Shown: positions 32,601 through 47,600, counted from the stretch's first letter. The stretch is 64,000 bases of DNA from Dromaius novaehollandiae (GCF_036370855.1 NC_088111.1:19007501-19071500); one strand, 5' to 3'. Notes: generated by a model from the sequence alone, not told the origin. Numbers and translations: made by a program.

Positions 32601-35600
32601 GGAGCACAGCTTCATTCCTAACAAGCATCTGAAGACATTCAGGGTTACTACTATATCTAGGGAGCTCTACATGACTTTGCTCTTCCACAACAAATACTTC
32701 AGCACATTTATCCGCAGCCTCTGAAAGGCTGTAAGTAATAGAAACTAAACTACAGAAATTAAAAAAATCAAGCCTAAGAGTCTTTTTGATGAACTAGTCT
32801 TCCTCTCTTTGATAAACCCCTGTATCTGCAAATCCCACTATCCTGCCCTTGGGGCTCTCCACGCAGCACAACAGCTTGCTGACGTCCTACAGCAGCACAT
32901 TCAAGGGTGAAAGACCCAGGGTGCAACTCTTCCCTGGTGCAGTCCCTGCTAGGAAGCAGTCCCCGTGACTGTCTCCCTGACCATTTGAGTTCAATCTGAC
33001 TGAAATAAACCTCACTCTAGTCCATGGAGAGTGACACACACAACCTGTGTTGTTCTGCTGTGGATCTGTAACGGTGGCTTGCAGGACTCTGGCAAGCAGA
33101 ACGTGCATTATGGATGCAACTGGGGTATCTCCATGGGCCTCACTTAATTCCTAGCTCAAAGGATGAGCTACACAGAACTCCCCAAGAAACTTGTAGTACT
33201 GGGGAATAATGCATGCAAACAACAGAGATAACCGCTAAGTGCTCTCTGACATCCTTGGACAGCAAACATGGACCGCACTGATTTGGTTCAGAAGGCTTCA
33301 GACAACAAATGGCTCGAGAAACTTTTATCAAATGACAGGCCTGACTTAGGAACGGAGATTTGCTCCACCAAAAACCAGCCAGGCTGAGCTTTTGCACAGA
33401 GGAGGATCTTTCAGCACTTCAGTGCTTTGAATCTGCCCTCGTCTCCCTGAAGGGATACTGAGCCCTGCCAAGAAAGTCATAAATAAGCTGTTTATTGTTT
33501 TAAAATCAGAATGGCTCCAAAATGCTTTTGTTCCAAGTAAAGGGTGCAGCATTTTCCAAGAGCTGATGGGTCCAACACTCGCTACTGTTTTTGGAAGACT
33601 CGTGCCCTCCTGTCTGGACCAGAGTGAGATCTCTGGCCATTCTGGGTCAACAATTTTGAAAGGAATCACTTCATTTTTAGGAATAGTTGTTCTATCTAAT
33701 GAGGCTGCCACTAATTCAGATGGGGTCGGTCCAGAAGCAAACGACAAGTTGGGGAGGTTAAAGGGAACAGTGGATGGGAGGCTGAATGCCACGTTGGCTG
33801 GCAAGAAAGAAAACAGCTTGAGCTGGTCTGGTTGGACTAATCTTTCCTAGTGACAGCTGTGAGGAAGGATTTCTTGGGGCACCTATTACCAGAACATTGT
33901 GCCTCTTCTGGTTCACTGTCCTTGACATGTGAAGTGCCTGAAGGTCTGGCACATTTGGGAAGAAGCAGCCTGCTAAAAATATGCTAGATATATAAGCTCT
34001 CCAGTACTTCCATTTAGCATCTGCTATTGTATTTTCCCCCTCTTTTTTTGGAGCTAATGGAGTGGGGATTGCATGGATTTTGCTCCATGAAGCAGACGCA
34101 GGACTTGGGTTTTGATGGGTATCATCTTCTCTGAGAAACTGTGCTTTGAGGAGCAAGTTCCACATCAGAACACACTGGCATCCTAATGTACTCCCTTGGG
34201 AAAACTAGGTCTGTCCAGCTATCTTCCTTGAAGGATCAGGTGAGTTTCTCTCTTCCATAGTGAGGAGAAGGAACACAATAAAGTTGCAAGCTCAGTGTTC
34301 AAAGCTGGTTCAACAGAATGAGCTCTCAAGCAATGCCCTGCACGTCTGTCTGCAAGGTTGAAAGCTGGGACCTTTGATGTTTTGTGCTCTTTGTTGTTAC
34401 CTTGTCCTTCCTCGCCCTTTCTTCCCAACCTAGTTTATGCCATTTCTTCAGTCTTGTCACAGGGACAGCATTTTTACTATGATCTATATAATACCTGGAA
34501 CTAAAAAGGCTGAAAGGGAAGACTCTCACGGCAGCTTGTAGGTTCCCCTTGGGGAGAATAAACTTCAGTTCTAAGATGAAACAATACATTTTCCAATGCT
34601 ATAATTGGGTAGAGGTCTCTAATCAGCCTTAGGGATCCATGAATTGGGCTGAATGATTTCTGGCTGATCTGACTGGGCCAAAGAAGAGTGTGCTGGTAAA
34701 TCCCAAAGGTCTCTTCCTTCTACAGGTTTGATGGCTCCATGTTGCTTGAGTAGCTGATGTTAGACCAAAAGTCATTCTTGCAGATGAAATGGAGGCGGCA
34801 AGCTAGGGAGCCCAAGAGTAACGAACTTCTGAACCTCTACATTTCCCAGATTAACGTATTCCAAGCAACATTTGGTTTTAAAGGGTAAATAGTGTTTCCA
34901 TTCCACTCACTCCTGTGGCAGAGCTGGTGGATAGCTGGATTTCAGCATCCCTCTAATGGCATTCAGGGATTAGCCAGAAGTCCTGCTGCTGCAAGGCATT
35001 TGCGGAAAAAAGCCATAAAATGGCTGAAGGGAATTCTGAACAGGTTACCAACTCAGAGGTGCAGAAAGTGCATACAGCTGTAGTTATCCTGGCAGCACGA
35101 GCCCAAGGCTCTTCCAGAATGCCTGTTCAGCACTCACTCACAGCGTTGCACCGTGACTCCAAATTTTCTGTTCCACTGAAGAACACTTTGGAAGTCATCT
35201 CTGCGTACAGGACATCCTGGCTAAGACCTTCTGGGAAAGTTGAGTAAACAGCCTGACTGACTCTTCTGCTTTTTCTACCTTTTCTCTTCTCATAAAGGAA
35301 CAGTGTAAAGAGCTGCCACTTCTGCGATTCTAGGGAAGGATAGGAGAGCATCCAGCTGATGATCAAGCTACAGCAAGAACATCACAAAATGGCTTCTTTA
35401 TGTCATTGAAGAAAACCCCCCCAACATTCTGGGTGAAGAGCTTGAGTTTTCCTGGGAACTTTTGCTGGAGTGCTGATTTCCCAACGTAGCCTGATGAATG
35501 CCAGGTCCAGGGGCAGACATCTAACACAGTCCTGCTGTTACCTGGCTGCAGGGCATCCACTCAGGACTGAGCAGTGGGGAAAACAGTACAACAGCACAGG

Positions 35601-38600
35601 TAAGGCCTTGACATTCTCTGTGCTTTCACCCTCTTCTTTTGGGAATTCGTCTACTCTTTCCTTATAATGGTTGCTCCAAGAGTCTGCTCAAAACCAAGAG
35701 CAAGATGGAACATCAAAAACAACATTTGCCTGCTGTCTAATAGGATTCCTGGGAGAGGCACAAAAAGAAGGTCTCCTGGCTTGCTGGAGGCCTTCAGCCA
35801 CTGCATTCCTGGGCAAGGAGCCACTTGGAAAAACACAACTTTTCCAAACTTACAGCATTTGTATATACTGCGTAGAATTTGCAGAATACCGCTGGCCATG
35901 CACCAAGACCTACTGCTGCACAGCGGGGCATCCGACACAACTAAAGCATGGTTTCGTTGTTCGGAAGCAGCAAGGCCATTGAAACTAGTGGGCAATCTCC
36001 TATGACCATAAAATCACTACAGTTTATAGCTTCTACACCTAACTAAAAGTGCTATTAAAAACAATATGAGCTCTATCAGTATTTTGCATAATAGCCCTAC
36101 AACTCACTTGTAAGTGAGCGGTAAGTTCTCTGAAAGACTTCTGAAATGACTTTTTGGTAGTAGGAGGTTCTCCACTATCACAAGCAAAATATGCCACGCA
36201 TTCTGCAAGCGCTATCAGTATCAGCTCTGACTATACCAGTTAGATATGTAGTCCGTAAAGACCTTCACTCAAAGGTTACAGTTTGGTCATTGCTACATAT
36301 TTTAAAATATGCTAATCATCAGGTCCAAGCAGCTAATAGTGCGCTAGGATATCATGCAGCCCATAGCTAACAACTGGCTTTGGGAAGTGGCACTTGAAGA
36401 AACATTTGCATGGCTCCTGGCTAATTGGGTAAGTTTAATTCAATAAACTTGCAGTTAGAGGTGATTTTAAAAGACTAACTTTATAACATTTCACACTGGT
36501 GTTGTCAAAACATATTGTCTAATTACCTTCCCTTTCTTGGCTGATTGATAAGCGAGGGCAGAGCAGTGGCTCTCTGAAGTCGATGCCAATTCTGTGTCAG
36601 TAATTGGCTGGCAGGAGGTGCCACAGTGTCTGAACCAAACTTTTATTCCCTGGAGAAAGACTAGAAGTAACTTGACTTCTCAGTTCTCCGCTCCCATATA
36701 AACAGGCGTCAAGATGCCTTCTTCCCTGGGACTTAAACTTACAGCACAAAATCTAATGGGAACACTGGATGTTTCACACAAAAATCCTTGTGAAGCGCCT
36801 GTGTGTAGTTTAGGAGGAATATGTAGTTCTAACAGACCATGTAGATAAGTAGGACAATATAAACATTTATAAGCAGCAGGTGGCCAATTTAAAGCTTGTG
36901 GTTTTTATTTTTCCTTTTTTAAACCGGTTTCCAAAAAAGTAGATAAAATTTAATGCTAAGTAAAACTAATTAGGCTGCAAGGAACTGCTGCTGGAATGAC
37001 ACTTACTCATTCCAACAAAAGAAATGTTTGGCAGATGGAAGTTCGTTAAAGCAGAGCTCACTATACATATTTCATGCTCCATACGCCGAGTTTATAACCT
37101 GCAGTTCATTGAGGCACTGCCAGCACACACCATCAACAGAAAGCCACTATTATTTTTATCCAAAAGGTAAAGCCACTGACAAGCTTTGAAGTCAGAGAAT
37201 ATTCAATCAGTAGTTCCCACTGTTCAGTAACGGCAACAACAACAACAACAAAAAAATAAAGGCCAAGCTTTCAAACTGCAACTCTAACAAAGCAATGCTT
37301 ACAGTGAAAACTGCATCAAGTGGAATAAAAAGGAGCCCAGCCAGTCTTTTCGACAGCAACCACACTGTGAAAGCAACTGTGTGAAAAGAGAGGTGACTGA
37401 GCAAAGATGGCTAGCGAGCGTCCACAGCCAGGGCTTTTATTGTCAACCCAGTGATCAAAGCGCAGGAGACCTTCTTAAATCTAAGGAAAATAATCTAATT
37501 TAAAAGGCAAAACAAAGGTTGGTGGGGTTCTTTGCTTTTTTTTTTTTAATCAGATTAAAACAAGGGTGTATTTCTGCTTGTATTGTGCTGCTTCGAGTGG
37601 GCACGACAAGAACAGCTGCGTCAAGTTTGAGGCCACTTCTGCAAAAAGCAGATGGATGTGTTTTTTCTATTTGATTTGTGCTGCAGTCCAGCTGTCCAAA
37701 GAGTAAAGAAGCACCTTTATTCCCTGCTAGATATTAAATGTCACCTGTAGCTTTGCACAGAAAGAAAAATACTTAGGAGAATAAGTGGAGCTGCAGATGG
37801 TGCTGCAGAGCCCTAACGGCCATGCTCATCTCCCAAAAGCAGTTTGCTTATCTGAAGCAACCGAGGAGGCAGGATCAGACAACCAGAAACACTTGTATCT
37901 GCACCTTCTCCGCTTTCCTGCCCCGTATTCCCCCGCGGGCTTTGCGGCGTCCTCCAGAACCAGTTACAGTTCCCTTCTGCCACCCCGAGCATGGCTTGGG
38001 GCAGTCGAATTTCTCCCTAGCTGACGTTGGCTGAAAGCTGCGTCACCCTCCATGCCTGGTGGCCTCCTACACCTTCCCCACATCTCTCCAGCTCACCCAA
38101 CGGCATAAAACCCGCTTGCAGGCAGACGCCAGCTGCCCGAACCAGCTGACACATCCAATCTACCCCAGAGAAACAGCTGACTCCTGCCCGACCAGGTAAG
38201 AAAAGTTACCTGCTTTGGACATCCCTTGATGGTCAACACCAAAAGTTTGGAAGAAGGCTACCAAACCTTCCTCCCTCTTACAGACCTTTCCTTAGCGCAG
38301 CAGATTTCTGTCTTAAAACATCCCCAGACAATACGGGGCTAAGGAAGGTTAAACAGACGCGTGAGCAAGCACAGCAAAGGTACGATAGGGATCTTACAGA
38401 TTCTGCGTATTCACTTTTGCAAAAGGAGATGCTGCTACTTACAGGAATGTGAGGTAGTGGCACACGTCCATTTGCTTTGGCACTTTCCTGCATCTCTCTG
38501 CGATGCTGCTTGCGGAGTCTGTACGGTGGGATCCCATCTCTGCCAGAACAAAACAACAACACAGCCCGCTTTAGTGCCTCTCCTCAGGCGGCCTCCGACC

Positions 38601-41600
38601 ACAACGTACCTTTACGCCTCAACGCTGCAGAGAGGCAGGTAGGAGATCTCTTTGCGTTTGAGAAAGGCTTCACCCACCCAGGGCAAGCGCACCGGAGCAC
38701 GAGAAACCGGGGCGGGCAACGGTGCTCGCGGCGGTCCCGGCGCTCTGCTTTTCGCCGAGGGGAAGCACTTACACGGCATCCCCCGGGAGCAGCGCGAGGC
38801 AGGGCTCCGGCAGCCCCTGCCCGAGGCACAGGGCAGGGAGGAGGACTTGGATTGCATCCTGGTACCTTTTATACTTGGCTGCTCTCTATAAAAGAGAAGG
38901 CAATGTGCACAGTAAACCACAGGGCAGGCTGGGAGGGGGAGGAGGAGCGGGAGCATCTACACCAAGGGGAATTCAGTCGGGGAACAAGGTGTATATATAT
39001 TTTTAAGTGAGCCTGACAACTTCTCGAATGGCTTATCAAAGCAAAGGGGCAGACTCCACTGTTCTTAAGGCAACCTCTAGCTCAGCCAGAAATTATGGGC
39101 TTTTGGGTGCGTGTCGGCTCCCAACAAGCCAGTGTTGGAGGGGTTGGAGCTATCGGGCTTTGCCAACCACTGCCAATGGCAAATCGCTGTTGCCTGAGAG
39201 TAACTTTAGGGAAAAAACATTTTTGTTTTCACCATTGCATCCCTACTGCTTATATCCCATGAACTGAAGTGGAGCTCAGTTATGAGATACAGGAAACAGG
39301 CTCACATCCTAGTGAAACTGGGTTGTTTTGAGAAAAATCAACGAGTGCAAAAACAAATGCCCTCCCGGAGCTTATGGCTTTGCAGTTTTCCTTTTTTATT
39401 ATACAGATTCTCCCGATTCAGTAAAAGTAACTGCTTTGCAAGTCTGTGCAATGACACTTGAGGAAATTAATGTAGCGGCTTAGTTTGCTGCAAATACCAA
39501 GCATCTTCCATGCATATACGCTGCCTCCTTCCAGCCTTTTCATCCCAGTGAGCAGGCGACCTTGCACCGTTCTGAATAGTGCAAATGATCCAGTCCCACC
39601 ACGTCTTACACCGATGACACATTTACACAAGCCAAAGGTCTTTATCACCTTAAAAAAACCCAAACACATGCAGTTGCTTCTAGATAACATAAACAAAACA
39701 GGTAAACCAGCTCACATTAGCAGACTTTCAGCATCTGCCTCGCATGCTATTTGGCAAGGAAAACACAATTTGCCATGTTTTTTTTTGCCTGAAAACCTCC
39801 AGCCTAACAAACACCGATCTGAGATCGGTTCTCTTTTGCAAACATGACCCTCACAGGACGGGCACGGACCGAGCTGCCACCGGGTTGCTCTTGTGACCAA
39901 ACTACATCGTATGAATGCAATTCCACCTAGTAACCCAGGCAGTCAAAAATCAAGTACCATTATAATAAAATAAAAAAAGTGATTGATTAAATGCTTTTCA
40001 GCAGGAAAATAAATGTCAAAACAGAAAAATTAGGCTAATTACAGCTCTGACTGCGGGCTGCAGGTAATGTGGGAGGAGGAAGAGCAAACGGGAGAACATC
40101 ACCTCCGCAGCACCAAGTCAATGACACTTTACAAGAGCAGAGCAATTTTCCAAAGCGTTGCCATAACAACGGGCGATTACGATAGCTTTCATTAGGAGGC
40201 TTCATTTTCTTTAATGATGAACCTCCGTTTGAAAAATAACTTGGAGTCACAACGGTTAAACAGTTTTGCCGCGCCAAGACGTAGCCTTTTTCCCAGAACG
40301 GACGGCAACCAAACAAGCGCTAAGTTTTACGGAATAGGCTTTCGCTGCAGCACGATTTTAGTGATTTCTGGTGAGAATCGGTAAACAAGACTTCAGCTTA
40401 ATCGCCGCACAAAAAACCCAGGTAGCAGAACACCACTCGCGCATTAAAGCGGCACAGATATTGCCGCGGAAAAGTGGCTTTCTAGGGGAAGGCGCAATTT
40501 TTATTTTTTATTTTATTTTTCATTTTATTTTTTTTTAATTCTCTGCAGCCGCCGTCCCAGCGGAAAGAGCGACTTTTGTTCAGAGCACAGTAGCGAAAGG
40601 CTGATAATGGCCTCTAATCTATCCGGCTTCAAACACATGTTCAGCCCCGCTGTGCTGCCTTTGATGTCATTTTAACTAGATTCCCCAATGCCACCTCTGA
40701 ACTTGGAGCATTCCTCCGTTCAATGCGCCGTGCCAACTCAACCAGAGGAAGCAAATTCAAAGATAAGCACTTTAATTTTATCCCGACAAAACCTTATTCA
40801 ATAGATGGCGGGGGGGGGCGAGGGGGGGTAGGAAAAACCAATACCGCACTTTTGTTTTCCTTTGTCAGGTAACTTGCTTTGAGATATTTTCAATAGATAG
40901 AGAAATAATAATAAAAGAAAAAAAAGCTATTTTTTCGAGCACATCTGCTTTTAAAATAAAACTTTGCAGCACTGTATCGACTCGTTTCACCGTGTGATTT
41001 TGCTTGGTGCCAGCGAGCTCGGCGCTGAAACGCAACGGGGGGAGCCAGGGAGTTTCTACCACTTCTTTAACGCTAACGTCACCGGGCGGCGATTTTGGGG
41101 ACACAGCGGCTTCCGCTGCTCCTGGCACTGACCTGCAACGGGACAGACAGACGGACGGACGGAGGTTGGGCTGTACGCTGCTAACGAGCGCCTTCGGGGC
41201 TCCTCTGCCGCAGGCCTCCAAATCCAACCACCGTGCCGAACGTTGCTGTTGGGGCCCTGCTAACTTAAAAAGCTGTTAAACCTGCTTAAGTACGGCGGGA
41301 GTCAAGGTCATCCCGCATCCCCGGCCGCGGGAAAGGCAGGAAACGGATCTGGGGTAAGCCGCGATTTTCGGCCCGTGCCTCCGAGCGAAGCGGCCCGGCC
41401 AACGAGAGGCCTGGCGCCTGCGGGGCGGCACGACGGCCAAGCCGCCCAGCCGAGCTACGGCCGAGGCATCGCACGCCATCTGCCAGGGCTTGGGAAGGGC
41501 TTCAGGAAGAAGGACCCTTCTGGCCTGCGAAATGACTGCCCCACGCCGGTGGCCCGGAGCTGGCTCCCACCGAGGCCTTCCGCAGCGAGGGCTCCTGACG

Positions 41601-44600
41601 CCTGTCCACCAGCCAAAGACGAGCCAGGACGCACAGAGGAGGGAGGATGGTTATCTAGGTGGTCTACAACCCTGGGCTGAGAAGGAGACGTTGCTTCTTG
41701 TTTACCGCTGCGAGCCCTCGCGGAAGAGAGCCGCTATATCCACTTGAGGCGTTTCTGCTTCTGAATGGGAGCATCCACGCGGTGATTTAAGGCCTTTCAA
41801 CTTCTGCCCCTCGACGCCGCACCTCGATTTGCCTTCGCCTCCCTTGATATCTCTGCTGGGACAACCACTCCCCTCCTGCGCCGCAGCCCGTCCCCTCCCC
41901 TTAGGAAAGATGCTACTGGTACGGAGATTTTTTTCCACTAAAAGGGCACAAGATAGAGATCTTCACGGTGCTCCAAGCAAGGAGCTTCCGATTCCTAGAG
42001 ATACAGAGTGAATGTCACTGGTAGCCTGAGGCACATCCCAAGGGCTCACCGGGGAGCACAAAACCCGAGCCACCGGCTGCAGGCCTCGGTGGCCACCGTG
42101 TCCCACCAGGGCTAGCGCGGGCTACCATCGTTTCCTGATGTCCTCTCTAGACCTCGCCTCCACATCCAACAGCTAAAACAACACAGCTGCTCTTCAGATT
42201 ATAAAAACAGTTTTCCACAGAGAGGACTGTTTTGCCTACAAGGGCAGAGGGATTCGTATGACACAGGAAGACTGAAAAATAAGCAGTGGAGGGCGGCATT
42301 TAAGAGCTGTGTTTTTTAAGCTACTCAAAAACATGACTCCTCAAGCAACAGAGACCAACACACTTGTTACATAAATTCAGCACATTAAAATAATATTTGC
42401 CAGTGCCTGGAAAGACGTCCTGTTGAAAGTTAGCCTTCATGTGGTTGTACGTGGTACCACAGAAAGGACTTTCAAAAACTCTTAGGTGGGTTGGGTGCTG
42501 TTTGCAAACCCTGTCCTCTTGACACCGCTTGCCCTAGCTCAGAAGGAAATGATACGAAAACATCGTGCAGGTTTTTGCTAGCAATTTTCCACGCATATGC
42601 ACAGCCCGGCGGAGGAACTGCACTTCCAAAACCTGTTTTGCCACGACGAGGAGACCACCAGAGCTTGGAAGGGTGCTGGTGACAACTGCACTGTATCAAA
42701 GTCTAAGCGACTGAATACTGCGCTCGCGTGTTTTTACCTCCTCCTCCGGCTTGAGCTGGCTAACACCAGCAGATCATGGCTCGCATCAAGCCATGCTCTT
42801 TGTGCGCCCGCGTGCTTTCTCAGCTTGCTGTAAGCACTCCGGGGCTCTCCGCAATTAGCCCGTGTTTGCATCCGCATTGTCCGGAAACGTTCTCCTCTGA
42901 TGGAGGGTCACAGAGGTTTCCGCCGCGGAATCACACCCCATTCATGCCCTGCCTTTGACGAGAAGCTACATTTCTTCATTATTGAGCTTGACTGCTATAT
43001 GTAAACAGCGTACACAGAGAAGAACCTCGCTCATCAGCAAATGAGGCTTTTATTGCCATTTTCCTTAGAGGAGGCCTAAATTCAAAGCACTAAGACATGC
43101 AAGTCTTGTCAAGCAGCAGGAGTCCCTTCTTTAACTTGCGTCTGGTTGTTCTTCATTTTTGCTGCCTTGAGCAATTCTGCAGAAATTCCTTTGAAACGCA
43201 GGAGGCAGATAGGTTCAGCAATGCCATGTAAAAATGGAACAAAATCTGGTACTGGAGTTTTAAACAACATAATGAAGAGCAAATGTTGAATGCAGACAGA
43301 GTTTTTATGAGCCAAAGGTCAAGGCTGTATGTCCAGAATCATAATTTGGGGATAAATCTGCATGCATCCAGTTTGAGATGCACAAAAAGAAAGATCACAG
43401 GTTCACTCTTATGATTTTTGAGACTTAGTTAAAATGAACTACTGAGATTGGGCTAGTTATTAGCAGAAGGTAGAGCACATATCAGTAGTAATTAAAGTCC
43501 TGGAAGCAGCCTATGTGGGCAAAGAAGGGATAAAACGCCTAAAGGAAAAAGGAGCAAGGAATAAAGAATGCACAGCATGGTCAAACAGAAATTATTCTGC
43601 CTGTGAAAGGAATTAATTACAGCTACTGAAATAAAAATTGGGAGGATGAAGAACTTCAGCATAAAAGATACAACAGGTATAACTATCAGTGCAACCCCAT
43701 GAGCCCACTGGACCCGTGGAAAAGGAAGCACTAAAAGCTAAGAAGATTTTAAAGAGTTCTTGCATCTGTCTCCTCTGATAACAAGTTATATGACCCCTAC
43801 TAGCTTCAGACTGCGGCTCCATCTCAGATGATGAAAATGAAGAATAGCAGAAGGATGTTGGCAAGGCAGCTGGATTTGTATCAAACTGAGCCTTTAAATC
43901 AGTGTTTCTCCACAGTTTTCGGTCCCAGGGGCATCCTCCTTCTCCCACGACACTTCAGCCAGGGTCTGCAGCCTCCATTTTGCAACCTGAGATGGATAAG
44001 GTATGTGTGACATCCTGACATCCGATCCACAACTGCAGGTTGCAAATGCCTCCTCCAACCCAAGCCTCATAAAGAAACCTTCTGAGCAAGCCAGAGCTGG
44101 GAAGTGGTAAAAACAAAAACAAAACCCCTAATTCGAAAGGGTAAAAAGGGTAAGACTGACAAACTGTTCTTTCTCATGAAGTGTAAGAATCTCCTGTGCA
44201 GTAATATCCAGTGTTAGGGATGGGCCATTACAGGAAAGGCAGTATTGGATGCCTAGAGCTCCTGGGAAGGCAGGAATGGTTAGAGGACTCTGAAGCATGG
44301 CCATAGTCTTCATTAGCAAGGCAAGTCATGTGAGCAAGGCAAAACTAAACACTTCGTGCAGCTAATGAAAGTTAAGGGATGCCATTAACCACAACTTATA
44401 AGACCAAAAATCCCACCCCAACTATCTATGAACCTGGTAAGAGAGGGCAACAGAAATATCAGAAGTGCTCCACCTCGGACCAAGATGCATGACTTGGGAT
44501 AAAAGGGGTCTGAAGCGAGGGGATTCACCACCCTTTACGCCCTGGGCACAGAGCGTGAGCGGCAGACCTGCTGCACAAGTACTGCGGGGGCCAAGAGCTC

Positions 44601-47600
44601 CCTGACCTCCCGGCCCATGTCTGCTCACCAGGGAGCGGGCACACGGACGCTGTGCGGAGGAGAAACAGTGCTCAAAACTGGCCAGACAGGTTGCTCTATC
44701 AGCTCTCCTGAATATCTGCAGCCACATCAGGGATTCACCAGCTCGCTGTATTAACCAAGGGGAGGTGGCGAACTGCTGTAACGTGCTGGGCAGCACCCAT
44801 TAAGGACACCCAGGACACAGGTGGAATGTTTCTCCCATGAGGTCTGACAGCTCCTGACATTCACAACGACTCTAAACGAGCCTCTTGGAGGACTTCGTGT
44901 TTACAGCATTGCTGTTAATAAAACGGTCTCCTAATTCTGTAAACCTGTCATCTTTCGCTTGAAGAATCAAAGGCTTTCTGCTCTACAGAAAGACACTTTG
45001 CATTTGCACTACTAAAAAGCAGAGCAAACAGAGTATTTTCCCCTAAATCTTTTTTCATCACAGAGATGCAACAACATCAAAAAAAAAAAAAAAAATCCCA
45101 TAACCCATTTTTTTCTTTCTCTGCAGACCATCTTTAAGGAAGTTGTCTTGTGGGTGAGATGCAGGGCTCTGTCATGAGGGTGTTAACTAGAAAAAGCAAA
45201 AAAAGGTTTGGAGGGGGCTCCTGGGTAGCAGTTGTATAAAAGTGCAGTGGTGACCAGACACGAAACAGAACTGCTCAGGCACTGATCATATTGAGAAACA
45301 ACTGCAGCCTGAGCCGAATTTGGCAGCAAAGAAATCAAGAGGAAAATAACTCAGGGAAGTAAAATGCTCTGTGTGATATTCAGAAGCACCTCAGCAAAGC
45401 CAGAAGATACCCTGTCCCAAATCAGCTACTCCAAAGCTGCCCAACATTTTCTGTTCTCCAGGTATGTCAGAACGGACCCTGACATAAAGACGACTGCCAA
45501 GTTTGGGTGAAGGACCGCAGAGCTCCTATTGACTTGGCCACACCAGGTGCAGAACAGTATTTCTACCTTTGGTCTCTGGCGTGGCAAGCTATGCCTAGGG
45601 CATAGACCATGACAGAACTTAGTGAGTTATTCCAGGCAGCCCTTAGGAAGATAGGCTGTATGTGTTGCTTGTGCTCTGGTGAAGGCAGCCTTCATAGCTG
45701 AAGGAAGAGATTTACCAGTTTCTCCTATGAGAAAAAGTGACTTGATATCCTCTGGGGGTTTTTCTGGACTGAGAATTTGTTAAACTGCAAATATGGAGAA
45801 TCTCCTCAACTGAGTTAATTATTAATTATGGGTAGCTTCCTCTTCAGCAGAAGAATATCCTGAATTTACAGGAGCTATTTATTTCACTGACACTTGTACA
45901 GGCAAGAGCCAGGCTAGTATCTAACCCACATTATGTGCTGTTACGGATAGGAAATTGTTTAAGGGATGGAATGCCAAACAGTATCTTTAGAAAGGTCATC
46001 TGTCAAAATCCCTGTGTCATCCTGAGAATCAGCAGAAAGGCACAGAGAGTCCTGCAAAGACGATCCCCTGTAGGCATCTGGGGCTTTTGCTCATCAGAGA
46101 AGTCTGGATACTGAGTATGGCTGCTGGTAGTGCACAGATGAATGGCTTTACCCTGCAAATTCCAGCTCTGTGATGAATCTCTTGTGCTAACTTAGAGTTG
46201 CCGGCTCCCAAGAGACGAAACTATCAGGATTTTCAGATATTTCTGATATAGATTTCAAAAATGTGGTAATTTCCTCATAGAAGTGAATGTTTATTCATGC
46301 AGCATACGGCAAACGTATTGTCCCCAGTCTCTGCACCACTAGAGTTTTGCAGATGGGTAACACAAGACATATGACCCGGACATAGATGACCTGGAATTTT
46401 TATGTAGTTGTGTGCATCTGCCTGACAGTGAGATGATGACCTCTTATTGCTCCCCAGAAGGCCTAGTTCTGCAAGGAAAGGCCGTATTAGTCTCAAAGAA
46501 TCATAGAATAATTTAGGTTGGAAGAGACCTCCGGAGGGCTTTAGTCAGCCTCCCCCCACAGACAAAGCAAGGCCAACCTTAAAGTTAGGTCCAACTGGAA
46601 TCATGCTGGGAACACCTTCCAGTGAGCCCACAAGGCAGGTATGGGTAGACACAGATACCCCAGCTTCTCCTACAAACCACCGCTGAACTTTCTGAAGTTT
46701 CCTGCTGTGCCAAGTGCGCACTGTTACGCTGCAACAGTAGCTGTGAATCAAAGGTACTTCCAGGCAGGGTGGACAATTGCAGAAGCTGTATTTTTTCCTC
46801 ACTTAGCAGTCTAATAATTAGGTGGAAAGTTATATGTTACAGAAAAACAGGCCCTTAAGCTTCTCTAAGCTGGTGCAATTCTGCTCACCTTCACACCACA
46901 TCTGTCAAGAAAGAACAGGCACAAACCAAATGAAGGGGCACATCAGATGTTGTCACTGTCTAGGATGTCTGGGGTGAGTTGAAAGACCTCTATACATTCA
47001 AAGCTTCTACTGCAGCACAAGGTTTTGTATTTGTAGAAAGCTTAAAATTTGGATGCTCCATCTAAATTAACACTTGAGATTTCAGGGTTACAAAAAATTC
47101 CCAAGGGGGCATTTCCACACACGTGAATGACAGAGAAGGAGGGCTTTGCCAAATAAGAGGTCCCCACTTGGGAAAGAATGCCTTGAACTCTCACTTGGTA
47201 TTAAAACAGCTTTGGGGTGATCTGACAAATCCTGAAACACCGTATTTCCTGGGAAACACACTGCTGGGGGGCTCCATAGGTTGAGAGTTGCACGTTCACC
47301 GCTACTAGCAAAAAACTACTTAGGAAGGAGTCCTTCACAGCAGACGTAGAGTAAAAACAGCTTGAGACTTCGGCTCCCCTACCACACTGTGACAGCAGTC
47401 ACAGGTGATTACGTCTCATAAATGTCTGCAAGGTGTGAGAGGAATCCAAGCCCATGGAAAGGGAATGGATGCTTTGCAATTCCAGCAGCTTGGAAGGAAC
47501 TTAATGCACCACAAAAAGGAAGACTGGAATGAATCTCCTTGCGTATTTTAGTTTCTTCAGTGCTAAAAGGATGGACATATTGGCTTGTCTTACAGCTTTC

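Larger units (their letters stand above)
28416..38442 (-). other. AXIN1 intron (10 kb)
   Basis: Contains a CpG-rich patch at 30.93-31.1 kb, a stretch with several overlapping open frames at 33.3-36.0 kb, an AT-rich stretch at 36.0-37.7 kb and a CAA repeat. No gene is supported. Confidence 0.6.

Noticed and set aside
43492-43731. 79-codon hydrophobic minus-strand open frame
   Set aside because: Hydrophobic because of T-rich antisense composition; no start context or family match.
45225-45250. TATAAAAG motif as a promoter or LTR core
   Set aside because: No paired LTR, no TG...CA ends found and no downstream exon; a lone TATA word is common by chance.
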